Shown here piece by piece: positions 6,618-13,624 of a stretch of DNA of 13,624 bases. Source of the stretch: Acanthaster planci (Eukaryota > Echinodermata > Asteroidea > Valvatida > Acanthasteridae); assembly GCF_001949145.1 (NCBI RefSeq), contig NW_019091680.1, positions 249,799 through 263,422 on the forward strand, in the 5' to 3' direction. Within the stretch, counting starts at the first letter, position 1; each line of letters begins with the position of its first letter. The translations under genes and the position numbers were made by a program. The notes under the pieces are model-generated. The model was not told the origin of the DNA, did not search any database, and was given only the letters and a program-made list of their open reading frames with translations.

Positions 6618-7234
6618 CTAAAACCAATTAGCTTTCAACAAAGAGGTTTTAACTTTTTTTAACACACTCGAAAATCTTTTTTGCCGATTACACAGCCAAC
6701 AACAAAGCACAACATTTCCCTTGACGTACCCGATGTCACCGTCCAATCGGCTCAAAACACAAAACCCGGGGCGATCTTTGCTCAAAAATTGGAGCTTGGT
6801 ACCGCAGTAAAAACATTTTCGTTTTCTTGAATCAAGTCGCGGCAAAAGTTTTGATCAATTAATCGTTTTTTGTCAAAGCGGCCACAAATTATATCTTCCG
6901 ACAAACAATCAATTGTACAAAAGTCTAACCATTTTTTAACTCAGCCAAACGACTTGTTGCAAGATATGCAATGACACTGTTCTTTTTCCTTTTTACAAAG
7001 TCGCGATGCCAAACACGCCACATCGAAGATTTCAGACGCAATTGCTTCCTGGCACAATTGACACTTTACACTTCTTTTCCCATGTTTACACTTTTCACTT
7101 TCTTGACGATTTCTTACCTTAGTAATACATTCATCACAAGTCGCGTTTATTTTACCCGTTTCTTGGGTCTTAAAATGTTCTAGGTCAAGAAGGTGTCTGC
7201 ACTTGGCGCAACGTTTTTGATTATTTTCAATCAT
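6618..7234 (-). pseudogene. Zinc-finger and HNH-like protein, broken
   Basis: Start ATG 7234. The N-terminal part has four CxxC-type pairs (RCAKCRHLLDLEHFK, TCDEC, then CKHGKRSVKCQLC), typical of a zinc-binding module. The frame hits TGA at 6941-6943 but stays open and protein-like beyond it (WLDFCTIDCLSEDIICGRFD) until about 6825. There the coding signal moves to another frame, which reads KCFYCGTKLQF, SRLDGDIGYVKGNVV and CCWLCNRQK down to TAG 6618-6620. The last part has the layout of HNH/treble-clef nucleases (CxxC, a Leu-Asp-Gly-Tyr-Val..Asn-Val strand, CxxCN..K), though the usual catalytic His residues are not evident. I therefore treat 6618-7234 as one gene with one stop and one frameshift. 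A role in DNA processing or gene control is possible; not shown. The fragment 6618-6845 on its own has no ATG. Confidence 0.6.
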
Positions 7235-7279
7235 CTTTAACTTTTTATTAATAGTAATTATTTATTTTCTCATTTTTTC

Positions 7280-7909
7280 TCACATTAAATCATACGACAC
7301 CGGCGGTTCTGTGTTTAAAACGAGTTTTGTAAATCGAACGTCGCGGAGGTGCCTTTTGATCTCTTCTCGTTTATTATCTAGCACCGCGTCGTTTTCGTCG
7401 AGACATTGATCAAAGGACGATCGATCTTTACAATGAAACAAAGCTGTCCAAGCGGTGTTCTCGCGGAAATCTTTTAAAACTGAGTTGTACTTTTGGGTAA
7501 GTAGCCAACAGCTGTGGAGGTAATGTCGACCGCTAAAAGCCATTTTACTAAGGGTGCAAACAGAACCACTTTTAGACTTCTTTCGATATTTAATAAACTG
7601 ATTGGCAGCACAATCGTCGATGATAAACAAAGTGTAAACCCCGTCAAAATTTTTTTGATAAAGTTCAATCGCCTCATTTAACTCCAACCTTTCCCGATCC
7701 AGGTCACAAAGATAAACGTTCTCGTCGGTGTATATCCACAGTCGGTCCAAGTACGTTTTGTTTTTAAAAAGCGTCGGGCAGATGATGACAATGGCTTCAA
7801 ACGCGAATTTATATTCATTTTCTGAAAGATTTAAAATCCACTGAGTTTTACCTGACCCAGTTTTGCCCACGATCAAAGCGCAATGCGGATTCTTGTACAT
7901 CTGACTCAT
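7280..7909 (-). CDS. FtsK/HerA-type (A32-like) genome-packaging ATPase
   Basis: An intact 209-residue ORF. Walker A is GKTGSGKT at residues 15-22; Walker B is LFIIDD at 94-99, with the Asp-Asp pair expected for Mg2+ binding and catalysis. SGRHYLHSCWLLTQKY (126-141) fits the sensor segment with its conserved Gln after the hydrophobic strand. Length is normal for the compact packaging ATPases of Polinton-type elements and relatives of poxvirus A32. The enzyme is expected to power DNA loading into preformed capsids. The gene starts one base after the capsid gene's TAA (7911-7913), so the two are likely transcribed together, as is usual for these elements. It has no visible lesion, in contrast to the capsid gene. 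Identification is firm; membership of a specific subgroup is not determined. Confidence 0.9.
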   Translation of the reverse strand: MSQMYKNPHCALIVGKTGSGKTQWILNLSENEYKFAFEAIVIICPTLFKNKTYLDRLWIYTDENVYLCDLDRERLELNEAIELYQKNFDGVYTLFIIDDCAANQFIKYRKKSKSGSVCTLSKMAFSGRHYLHSCWLLTQKYNSVLKDFRENTAWTALFHCKDRSSFDQCLDENDAVLDNKREEIKRHLRDVRFTKLVLNTEPPVSYDLM

Positions 7910-7910
7910 T

Positions 7911-9118
7911 TTAATAAACTAAAATCTTAAAATTCCCGTCTTCCACCGTCAGTTGCGCGTCCATCACCAGGAACACGTACATCGTCAGCGGCCCTGCGGT
8001 TTCGGCTTGACGTTCCATTTGAATTGCGATATCTCCGCCGCCGCCTAGGGGTCTACCCAATCCGTGGGCCGAATTGTCGTCGGAACTTCTGAAATCGAGC
8101 CAGAGACCATACTTGTCTTTCGCTACCGCCCTTGCCGATTCGGTGTCCGAGTCTCCGAAATATTTAGTGACTTCGTTCCAATGTTGATATTCAAACAGTC
8201 CCTTGGAGTAAAGCTGGTTAGGTTTCCCTTCGATCGTCACGACCGTCTTTGTGATGTGCGGATTGTAAAATTTTTGCAGGTTCTTTATCGTCGGGTCTCT
8301 AAACAAAGTTAACACCCCTTTAAGCTCTTGATCCTTTGATCGACGCTGATGTTCCATAGCGTGTCTGACTTGTTTACCACCCGTTTATTCCACGAGTGAA
8401 TCCGGTCGAATAGGTAATAAACGATTCTGTTGTGTGTCTCAGGGTTTGCGCCAAGTCTCGATTAGTAATGACTTCGTATTCCAAGGTCAGGTCCGAAATG
8501 GAGTACTAGGCCTCGGTATCTGACAAGTTGACCACTTTGTCGTGATCGTTAAAAGTCAGTTTGTAAGTTTGAAAACCGACGGATAAAAAGGCCCGTGATC
8601 CGTCAACATCGGCGTGTCTAGTGGAATCGCGTATCTGTTTTTAAAAGCGTCGGCAATCGCTTTATCCTTACCGTCGTTCGCAGCGGCATTAGCATCGCCA
8701 GCCCCTAGACGTACCTTGGTGACGTTTTCCCTTTCCAAACCAAAGTACGCCATGTTTTTAGTCTGCGACAGGGGTAGCCAGTTGTCCTTAAAATTGGAAA
8801 AGACGTCGGCGTCTTGGTAACTTACGATGGCCGTGACTTGAAGACGCACTTTAATTTCTGAAATCAAGTTTCGAGCCACGTTGTTATACACGGTCCGGTT
8901 GCTGTCCGATGCTCCGTCTAGATCGAGTTTAAAAGCGAGTTTGGTGGTGCCGGGTACAACGACGTCGTCCACGCCTAAGGCCGGGAATTTTACGTTTAAC
9001 GTGTGACCCGCGGCTATGGTGCTCGGGTTGTGCGTAATGGTGACTTCGCGCCTTTGATCGCGCGAGGAACTTTAAGCCTGCGACTCGCGTTTAGCTTTTT
9101 GGTATATTGTTGTGACAT
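7911..9118 (-). pseudogene. Double-jelly-roll-type major capsid protein, broken
   Basis: About 400 codons, the usual length for this capsid family. Recognised pieces, N- to C-terminal: a basic start (KKLNASRRLKVPRAI), EVTITHNPSTIAAGHTL, a VVVPGTTKLAFKLDL strand, DHGPFYPSV, LTLEYEVITN, then after the last shift FYNPHITKTVVTIEGKPNQL, KYGLWLDFRSSDDNSAHG and TMYVFLVMDAQLTVEDG near the C-terminus. The last three motifs, in this order, mark the capsid protein of Polinton-type elements that packages with the neighbouring ATPase. Lesions: a frameshift near 9045-9060, another near 8565-8580, an in-frame TAG at 8506-8508 in the middle part, and a shift near 8376-8400. The protein cannot be made full length from this copy. 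Start at 9118 chosen because the basic N-terminus and a TATATAAAAG sequence precede it directly. Confidence 0.75.
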
Positions 9119-9122
9119 GCTA

Positions 9123-9132
9123 CTTTTATATA
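9123..9132 (-). promoter_or_regulatory. TATA-like box before capsid gene
   Basis: On the minus strand TATATAAAAG, a few bases ahead of the capsid gene's ATG at 9118. Resembles a TATA box, but the distance to the start codon leaves almost no leader. Confidence 0.3.
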
Positions 9133-9134
9133 AT

Positions 9135-9160
9135 ACTATTCTTATTTACTATTCTTATTT
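9135..9160. repeat. 13-bp tandem duplication
   Basis: ACTATTCTTATTT occurs twice without interruption (9135-9147 and 9148-9160), between the small coiled-coil gene and the capsid gene. The second unit contains the stop of the gene ending at 9155. Confidence 0.8.
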
Positions 9161-9384
9161 TATTTTAAAAAGTAAAGAAAACACGAGTAACGTTAAACCC
9201 GCTGCAAAAAAATAGGTCTTCGTATTTTTCACTTTGGGTATCAAGGATGTCTGCATGCATATTACCCAGCATCTGCTGAATCTCCGTTTGATCGGTTTGA
9301 ATCTCGATTAATTTGTTATTAATCTCCGACAATTGATCTTTAACTTGATCTTTATTTTCTGTAACACTCGCTTCGCTCGTTCAT
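9155..9384 (-). pseudogene. Small tail-anchored coiled-coil protein, frameshifted
   Basis: No single long ORF, but coding sense is clear across frames. From about 9380 one frame reads a Glu/Gln/Ile-rich coiled coil (KDQVKDQLSEINNKLIEIQ, then IQQMLGNMHADI); near 9225-9235 the signal moves to another frame that reads YFFAAGLTLLVFSLLFKIK and ends at TAA 9155-9157, a single C-terminal membrane segment. The ATG at 9382-9384 is one base out of register with the coiled coil; the shift lies in the AAC after it, next to a GAGCGAAGCGAG repeat (9365-9382). Small coiled-coil proteins with a C-terminal anchor occur beside the capsid gene in related elements. Function unknown. A shadow ORF on the plus strand (9003-9215) is not real. 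Confidence 0.5.
9365..9382. repeat. GAGCGAAGCGAG repeat at gene start
   Basis: CACTCGCTTCGCTCGTTC, overlapping the first codons of the minus-strand gene whose ATG is at 9384. Confidence 0.7.
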
Positions 9385-9411
9385 TTAATTTAATTTAACT
9401 TTATTTTAAAA
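9385..9411. promoter_or_regulatory. Divergent AT-rich intergenic region
   Basis: A 27-base, almost pure A/T gap (TTAATTTAATTTAACTTTATTTTAAAA) between two divergent genes. It must hold the promoters of both directions. The plus-strand start has the usual TTTTAAAA directly before its ATG. Confidence 0.45.
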
Positions 9412-9816
9412 ATGATGGTTGGAAGAGCGATAGTAAACGCCTTAGCATTCACGGGATCAAATTTTTTATTCAGCAGTTTAGCTAAAAGTAAAGTCGACGA
9501 AGAACAAAAGCGTCACAACCTCGCGTTGGAGCAATCGGCGCGAGCGAAGGAATCCTGGGAACAAAACCGCGTACACATGCTAGACTTTTTAAATGAACGA
9601 ATGCGACAAGAACGCGCGAGTCAGCAAACATTTGTAAACGTGGACGAAGCCTTACGAGCTTATTCGGAATTGACCGGTAAGAGTATCACGCCGTTACCGC
9701 CAGAGCCTAAGTTGTCCGATTTTTACGAGCCTTCCGAAGACCAAAAGAATCGCGAGTTTGTTTGGATTTTAGGCGGGATGGCTTTGGTGGGGCTGTTAGC
9801 TTATCGATTTGCGTAA
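9412..9816 (+). CDS. Tail-anchored coiled-coil protein, 134 residues
   Basis: Intact ORF starting MMVGRAIVNALAFTGSNFLF, an N-terminal amphipathic segment, followed by a long charged helix (about 26-75, rich in Glu, Lys, Arg and Gln), a Pro-rich spacer with LPPEPKLSDFYEPSE (95-109) and a C-terminal membrane segment (116-132, FVWILGGMALVGLLAYRF). The combination of the GRA.VNA.AFTGSN start and the LPPEP.LSDFY motif is one I recognise from memory as a conserved protein of Polinton-type elements; its role is unknown to me. It lies 11 bases upstream of the integrase and probably shares its transcript. Which of the two ATGs (9412, 9415) is used is undecided. No lesion is visible. Confidence 0.65.
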   Translation: MMVGRAIVNALAFTGSNFLFSSLAKSKVDEEQKRHNLALEQSARAKESWEQNRVHMLDFLNERMRQERASQQTFVNVDEALRAYSELTGKSITPLPPEPKLSDFYEPSEDQKNREFVWILGGMALVGLLAYRFA

Positions 9817-9827
9817 CTTATTTTAAA

Positions 9828-10745
9828 ATGGAGGAAACTTTTAAAAAACTGTATTACAGCCAACAGGGTTACTGGCGAGGAGAAAGCGCGGTCGATCATC
9901 TACACGAAAAGACCGGTGCGGACAAATCAGTTATCAGAAACTGGCTAAAAAAGCAGGCCATTTGGCAAATATATTTACCAAAACCAAATTAAGTACCCAG
10001 ACCAACAATGTTGCAATCAGAATCGGTCGAACCTAATTACGCGCATCAAATGGACGTACTTTATTTACCCTGGGACCGAGTTAAAAGAAAAACGTTTAAG
10101 TACGCTTTGACCGTGGTAGACGTGGGTTCGCGGTATAAAGAAGCCGAGCCGTTGACCAGTAAAACCGCCAAGCAAGTGAGCGAAGCGACCAAGAAAATTT
10201 TCGAGCGATCACCTCTAACCTGGCCCAAATTCGTAATGGTAGACTCGGGGTCTGAATTCAAAGGCGAGCTTAAAAAGTTAATGGCAAAACAAGGGGTAGA
10301 AATTCAAGTGGGTGAACCTGGGGTACACAGATCTCAAGGAATCGTGGAAAGGTTTAACTGCACCTTAGCCGAGCGTTTATTCGGCCACCAATACGCTCAA
10401 GAAATGATAAACGTGGGTGAGCGAAACGTGGAATGGGTAGAACGTTTGCCTCAGGTCGTGAAATCGTTAAACGAGGAAAACACGCGGTTAATCGGTGCCG
10501 TTCCTGCAGAAGCTATAAAACTAGCGAGCGGAGTGAAACAAGCACCGAGTGCACCTGTAAGAACTTCCCAAAGAGAACTTCCTCCAGACGCGGTCGTTAG
10601 GTACCCTATTACCCGGGCGAGCAAGAGGGCGGGACCGTCAGAAGGGCGACAGACTGGTCCGTGGACGTCTATCAAATTGAAAAGCAGTCAATTTAAACGG
10701 GTGAAAGGCAAGAAGGTCAAAACGGGTCCCTTATTAGCTTATTAG
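9828..10745 (+). pseudogene. Retroviral-type (rve) DDE integrase, broken
   Basis: Frame open from ATG 9828, interrupted only by TAA at 9990-9992 and continuing in the same frame to 10745. The N-terminal part (KLYYSQQGYWRGESAV, WLKKQAIWQIYLPKP) is a helix-turn-helix-like domain without the retroviral HHCC zinc finger. The catalytic domain follows. Counted from ATG 10008, the acidic triad is Asp16 (QMDVLYLP), Asp79 (VMVDSGSEF) and Glu114 (GIVERFN), with 34 residues between the last two. TVVDVGSRYKEAEPL and LAERLFGHQYAQEM are typical of integrases that insert Polinton-type elements. Near 10600-10606 the coding signal moves to another frame (YPGEQEGG, then WSVDVYQIEK), which points to a frameshift in the C-terminal SH3/chromo-like tail; the last ~45 codons of the listed frame are then not genuine. 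All three catalytic residues are kept, but the ORF is not. Confidence 0.85.
10176..10189. repeat. GAGCGAAGCGA motif inside integrase
   Basis: GTGAGCGAAGCGAC, read as Ser-Glu-Ala in the integrase. It may be chance codon use here because the residues are plausible for the family. Confidence 0.35.
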
Positions 10746-11095
10746 CTTATGTCCTTATGCCCGTAAGCCAACGTATCGATTCCGTTCGGTAATATGTAGC
10801 GCTTTGTGTCCAACGGTGACAGACTAAGTTTCTGTTGAGAGATCGTAAACACCCGATGTTTATCCGATCTAAATAATTGTTGTTTATTGAAATAAGAAAC
10901 CCAGTCAAAAAAGGCAGCTTTTATACATCTCTTGGGTTAGGTTCTTTTGAGTTACCACTTTTGTGACCCCTTTTGCCTTCTTTAAATTTTGATCGACCGT
11001 CAGAATCGAATACATTTTCGGTCTGATACAAACAGCTTCTAAAATTGTTTTGCCACCAAATTCGTCTTTCATTTCACCGATGATCGGGCGGGTAA
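10742..11095 (-). pseudogene. Protein-primed family B DNA polymerase, C-terminal remnant
   Basis: Read on the minus strand from the left edge of the duplicated block. The first part (from about 11090) reads IGEMKDEFGGKTILEAVCIR, then RPKMYSILT and AKGVTKVVTQKNLTQEMYKS; a frameshift in the A/T run at 10907-10912 moves the signal to another frame, which reads KHRVFTISQQKLSLSPLDTK and RYILPNGIDTLAYGH to the TAA at 10742-10744. The .MKDE..G....E....RPKMYS and K.RY....GI.TLAYGH motifs are those of the extreme C-terminus of the polymerase carried by Polinton-type elements. Only ~118 of an expected thousand or more codons remain; the exonuclease and polymerase active-site motifs are absent. Its stop overlaps the end of the convergent integrase frame by two bases. 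Confidence 0.75.
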
Positions 11096-11100
11096 TTAAA
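11093..11100. other. Junction: polymerase remnant to duplicated block
   Basis: Left of about 11094 the sequence is polymerase (minus strand); right of it the sequence aligns with copy A from about base 476 onward. The joint is a short A/T stretch (AATTAAAAAA). No direct repeat or terminal repeat is visible at it. Confidence 0.7.
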
Positions 11101-11788
11101 AAACGAGATTAACAACATTAAAGGCAATAAACCAGTCCGAGTCAAAAACATTCAGTTTGAAGCTGAATTTTTATACGTAACACAAGACACCGACATTCAA
11201 TGGGATACAAATTTGGACAGAAACGAAAAAAGAAGAAAAGAGACAGCTCCAAAACTTATTTTGACGGGAATTAAAGATCCTATATATGCTTTGCTAGCTC
11301 CAAGTTTGGCTCAACCGTTGCCCGAGTCGCAAAGAGGAAGCATCGTGGTGTCTACCGGGTACTACGGAATTGACTGGTTTGATTTTATTTTAAACGCCAT
11401 CCCTGGAGTAGGTTTTAAGGTGCACTCGGAATCGAAAAGGGTGACCTTAACCATTACGGATCCCAATCTCAAATTGCGACTCAATAGAGAGGTGGCTAAC
11501 TTGTTAAACTTGCCCGCAACCAAAAATTTTTACCCAACGTTATTTATATAGGTGAGTATAACTCAACTCCTACGTTTATTCACTGCCAACAATTGGAACA
11601 CTCCATCAATTTTAATAACGGAAAGTCTTCTAACCTGCTTGACGTTATCCCTTATGACTCAACGAATAAAACACCTAAAAAGCGTGATACCCCGCAACAT
11701 AGGCGAACTCACCTTTTTTTTGAGAAACGAGCGAGATGAACTCTTGAACAACACCAGCAAAATTTTGATTGAATTAGATATCTATTAA
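11096..11788 (+). pseudogene. Penton-like candidate protein, short form (copy 3), broken
   Basis: Counterpart of the gene at 429, lacking the first ~16 codons at the junction. The frame opens at 11096 and keeps the N-terminal strands (KNIQFEAEFLYVTQDTDIQW), a shorter Lys/Arg-rich linker, the GSIVVSTGYYGIDWFDFILN core (from 11336) and TDPNLKLRL. It then runs into a frameshift near 11525-11535 (T-run), giving a stop at 11549-11551, and a second shift near 11680-11690. Coding sense resumes with NIGELTFFLRNERDELL and ends at TAA 11786-11788. The stretch 11355-11410 is closer to the adjacent long form (12826-12881) than to copy 1. No start codon in the expected place. Confidence 0.7.
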
Positions 11789-11792
11789 TAAA

Positions 11793-13274
11793 ATGGAGAC
11801 AGATATTGAGACCCATACTTTTCACATTACTGAAAATCCACAAACATTTCGACTCGCAAATCCAATAAAAAACGAGTCAGGAACCAAGTTGATTTGTCCC
11901 AAAAACATTCAGCTGGAGAAAATGTTTTATAATGTCACGAGAAGTACAACGATTGAGTGGGGCCCGCAAGAGCCTGTTGATGGAGACGACGCAGTAAGAC
12001 AAGCTGAAATTAAAAGAGTCGTCGATGACTTTATAAAAATATATTTTTCGCGGTTTACATAAAATTACCCTTGTTAACTTTTTTAAACATTTTTTATCAG
12101 CGTTTATACAATCATGGAAATATATAGCGAAATTTTTACAAAATCCAACGAGATATATACCTTAATGGGAAATGGCTGTTCGAAACGTAAAAATAGAAAG
12201 AGATATGTTGCTCTTACTTTTACAGAGTTTACGAGATGTTTTTGCTAGAGAGTTTCGAAGTGACACTGATTATGCTACTTTTTATGATGCCGGATTTAGA
12301 GAGGATTATCATTTTATTTTATCTAACGCCGAGGAAAGAGGTAATGAACAAACAACAGAAATAGAGGAACTTTTTTAAATACATTTAACATATATGGTGA
12401 TAATTTAGAAAATTTGTTGGTTGATATCATTGATCAATATATAGATAAATCAACAGTTTATGGCCAGTATAGTGATGAAGCTGCGTATGTTATTTTGGGG
12501 CTAATATTAGGGCTTGAAGCTGTTTTTGATAGGTTGGATTTTAGTTCGATTTTAGATGAGCCACCTAACATCGACGATATCTCGACAGCAGAAAAAAGAA
12601 AATATATATGGTATTATGATCAACGTCGCACGCTTTATGATGTAAATCATGATACAATATTCTTGCTAAGAGATTATAGAGACCGAGTACCATCACCCAC
12701 AGATGACTCAAACTTTGGTCCTTTGTTTAGGGGCAATGCAGCACCGATATTTAACCGACTTTACCTAAAAGAAGCGTTTGAATCGGTTAAATTATCAGGG
12801 TCAACGGGGTCGATTGTTTTAGAACCCGGGTACTACGGAATCGACTGGTTTGATTTTATTTTAAACGCCATCCCTGGAGTAAGTTTTCAAGTTCACGAAA
12901 AATCAAAATCAGTTACTTTGATTATTGTCGATCCGTTTTTAGAGCTCAAATTAAGCGAAACCGTGGCTCAATTGCTCGGTTTACCAGCTGGTCGATTAAA
13001 AACCTTCTTTGTATATCAAGGAAACTATGACATCGAACGAACCAAGTACCTATTCATCCACTGCAACCAATCCACATTTTAACTTATTTAACGGAGAGCC
13101 TTCCAAAGTACTCGCCACCGAGATACAGATTTATGCAATTTAGAGGTCAACCCCACCTGTAAAAGGCTTACAGATCGGAACATAGACGAACTCACCTTTT
13201 CCTTAAAAAACGACCTGAGTAGGTTAGTAAGCGGTAAAGGAGATGGAATTTTGCTTGATGTGAATATCGTTTAA
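11793..13274 (+). pseudogene. Penton-like candidate protein, long form (copy 4), broken
   Basis: Starts at ATG 11793 after TATTAATAAA and has the N-terminal segment (IETHTFHITENPQTFRL, CPKNIQLEKMFYNVT). An inserted domain of about 260 codons follows (about 11975-12790), AT-rich, acidic and helical (LLLLLQSLRDVFAREF, VILGLILGLEAVFDRLDF), then the GSIVLEPGYYGIDWFDFILN core from 12807 and the C-terminal strands to TAA 13272-13274. Lesions: TAA at 12060-12062, a shift near 12170, a shift in the T-run 12371-12376, and a shift near 13060-13070. The middle segment 12414-13082 is the longest open stretch. The inserted domain has no recognisable motif; by analogy to variable surface loops of penton proteins it could contact a receptor, but that is speculation. 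Confidence 0.7.
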
Positions 13275-13293
13275 AAAATCTTAATTATAAAAG

Positions 13294-13624
13294 ATGATAT
13301 ACCCGGATTTAAGTAAACACTCGGTTTTGACTTTAAACTCGACTGAACAAGCGGAAACAAAGGTTTACAGGCTAAGAAAGATCGAAGAAATTAAATCTCA
13401 AATCCAAAGAGAACGCGACGCGAGGGAAGCTTGCTACAAAAAGATCAAACCACTTTTAACCGCGCTCGGATACGTGGAGGACGGTGCGGAAGCCCTGGGC
13501 GCGTCTTCGGCAGCCGTCGGCATTTCCGCCATTTTTGGTGTCGTTACCGGACCCGTCAGACTTGTGATGGAAGGCATCGCTATCGGTGCGTTTGGCGCTT
13601 ACGCGATTCTAAAGTACGCTTCCC
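13294..13624 (+). CDS. Membrane-active accessory protein, 5' part (second copy)
   Basis: ATG 13294 after AATTATAAAAG, open to the window edge (110 codons). It begins MIYPDLSKHSVLTLNSTEQA, continues with the charged helix RLRKIEEIKSQIQRERDARE, and then the Gly/Ala-rich hydrophobic segment (residues 68-105, GASSAAVGISAIFGVVTGP and MEGIAIGAFGAYAILKY). It is the uninterrupted counterpart of the gene at 2606: where that copy has TAA (2690-2692) this one has GAA. Whether its tail also carries the PPAY and PTAP motifs lies outside the window. Confidence 0.7.
   Translation, partial: MIYPDLSKHSVLTLNSTEQAETKVYRLRKIEEIKSQIQRERDAREACYKKIKPLLTALGYVEDGAEALGASSAAVGISAIFGVVTGPVRLVMEGIAIGAFGAYAILKYAS

Larger units (their letters stand above)
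11096..13624 (+). repeat. Duplicated block, copy B
   Basis: Second copy of the block at 429-2989, same gene order and direction, cut at its left end by the polymerase junction and at its right end by the window. Confidence 0.85.

Noticed and set aside
6855-6932. A second start at 6932 reading into the HNH-like fragment in the same frame, with three TGA codons, suggesting TGA read as Trp.
   Set aside because: The neighbouring frame across this stretch is open and far more protein-like, and other genes in the window end normally in TGA (7280-7909 and 5550-5945).
7474-7677. Second minus-strand ORF inside the ATPase.
   Set aside because: Out-of-frame shadow of the Walker B region.
7911-9118. 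Introns in the capsid gene to explain the frame changes.
   Set aside because: Coding sense runs up to each shift with no room for an intron, and one lesion is an in-frame stop.
9003-9215. Plus-strand ORF of 70 codons.
   Set aside because: Lies opposite the capsid N-terminus and the tail-anchored gene; composition follows the antisense strand.
1984-9992. A reassigned genetic code with TAA/TAG as Glu, because two in-frame TAA codons align with Glu in the other copy.
   Set aside because: Many genes here end at TAA right before the next start (for example 5949, 5276, 9816), and frameshifts occur in the same genes. Ordinary decay explains both.
10061-10261. Minus-strand ORFs inside the integrase (also 10451-10675).
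   Set aside because: Antisense shadows of the catalytic domain, no motif.
9828-10745. A retrovirus or LTR element as the source of the integrase.
   Set aside because: No reverse transcriptase, gag or LTR; the N-terminal domain lacks HHCC, and the neighbours are capsid, ATPase and family B polymerase.
1-13624. Terminal inverted repeats at the window ends.
   Set aside because: The first and last stretches show no inverted match by eye; both ends are inside genes.

Overview
This window is the interior of a degraded, virus-like integrating DNA element of the Polinton/Maverick type, almost certainly an endogenous copy in a eukaryotic (probably animal) genome. It has no bacterial traits (no Shine-Dalgarno pattern, no operon with bacterial genes) and no host gene or spliced gene. 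The class rests on five genes that can be read from the sequence: a retroviral-type DDE integrase (9828-10745), a packaging ATPase with intact Walker A and B motifs (7280-7909), a double-jelly-roll-type major capsid protein (7911-9118, broken), the last ~120 codons of a protein-primed family B DNA polymerase (10742-11095, minus, broken) and a set of small accessory proteins of the kind that travel with such elements. The exact host cannot be read from the window, and no terminal inverted repeat is visible.

Layout: 54-424 is an unrecognised gene. 429-2582 holds two tandem paralogues (plus strand) of a beta-rich, penton-like candidate protein, a short form and a long form; the long form carries an extra AT-rich domain in its middle. 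2606-3379 encodes a glycine/alanine-rich, probably membrane-active protein whose tail carries PPAY and PTAP motifs. 3385-3733 begins with an N-myristoylation-type sequence. A perfect hairpin at 3839-3868 separates these plus-strand genes from a long minus-strand cluster: a 454-codon coiled-coil/membrane protein, three small proteins, a 31-residue membrane peptide, a zinc-finger/HNH-like protein, the ATPase, the capsid protein and a small tail-anchored coiled-coil protein. A divergent AT-rich gap at 9385-9411 leads to a plus-strand tail-anchored protein and the integrase. The integrase converges on the polymerase remnant.

At about 11095 the polymerase is cut off and joined to codon ~17 of a second copy of the penton-like gene pair. 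From there to the window end the block 474-2950 is repeated (short form, long form, membrane-active protein). The simplest reading is two element copies in tandem with a deletion at the joint, or a nested recombination product; a misassembly would look the same.

Nearly every larger gene carries stops or frameshifts. The ATPase and several small genes are uninterrupted. The most interesting signals are the two late-domain motifs next to a myristoylation signal, the domain insertion that distinguishes the two penton-like forms, a gene-conversion-like tract between paralogues, hairpins at gene 3' ends, an AT-rich element fused to most start codons, and a dispersed GAGCGAAGCGAGC-type repeat that enters coding regions.
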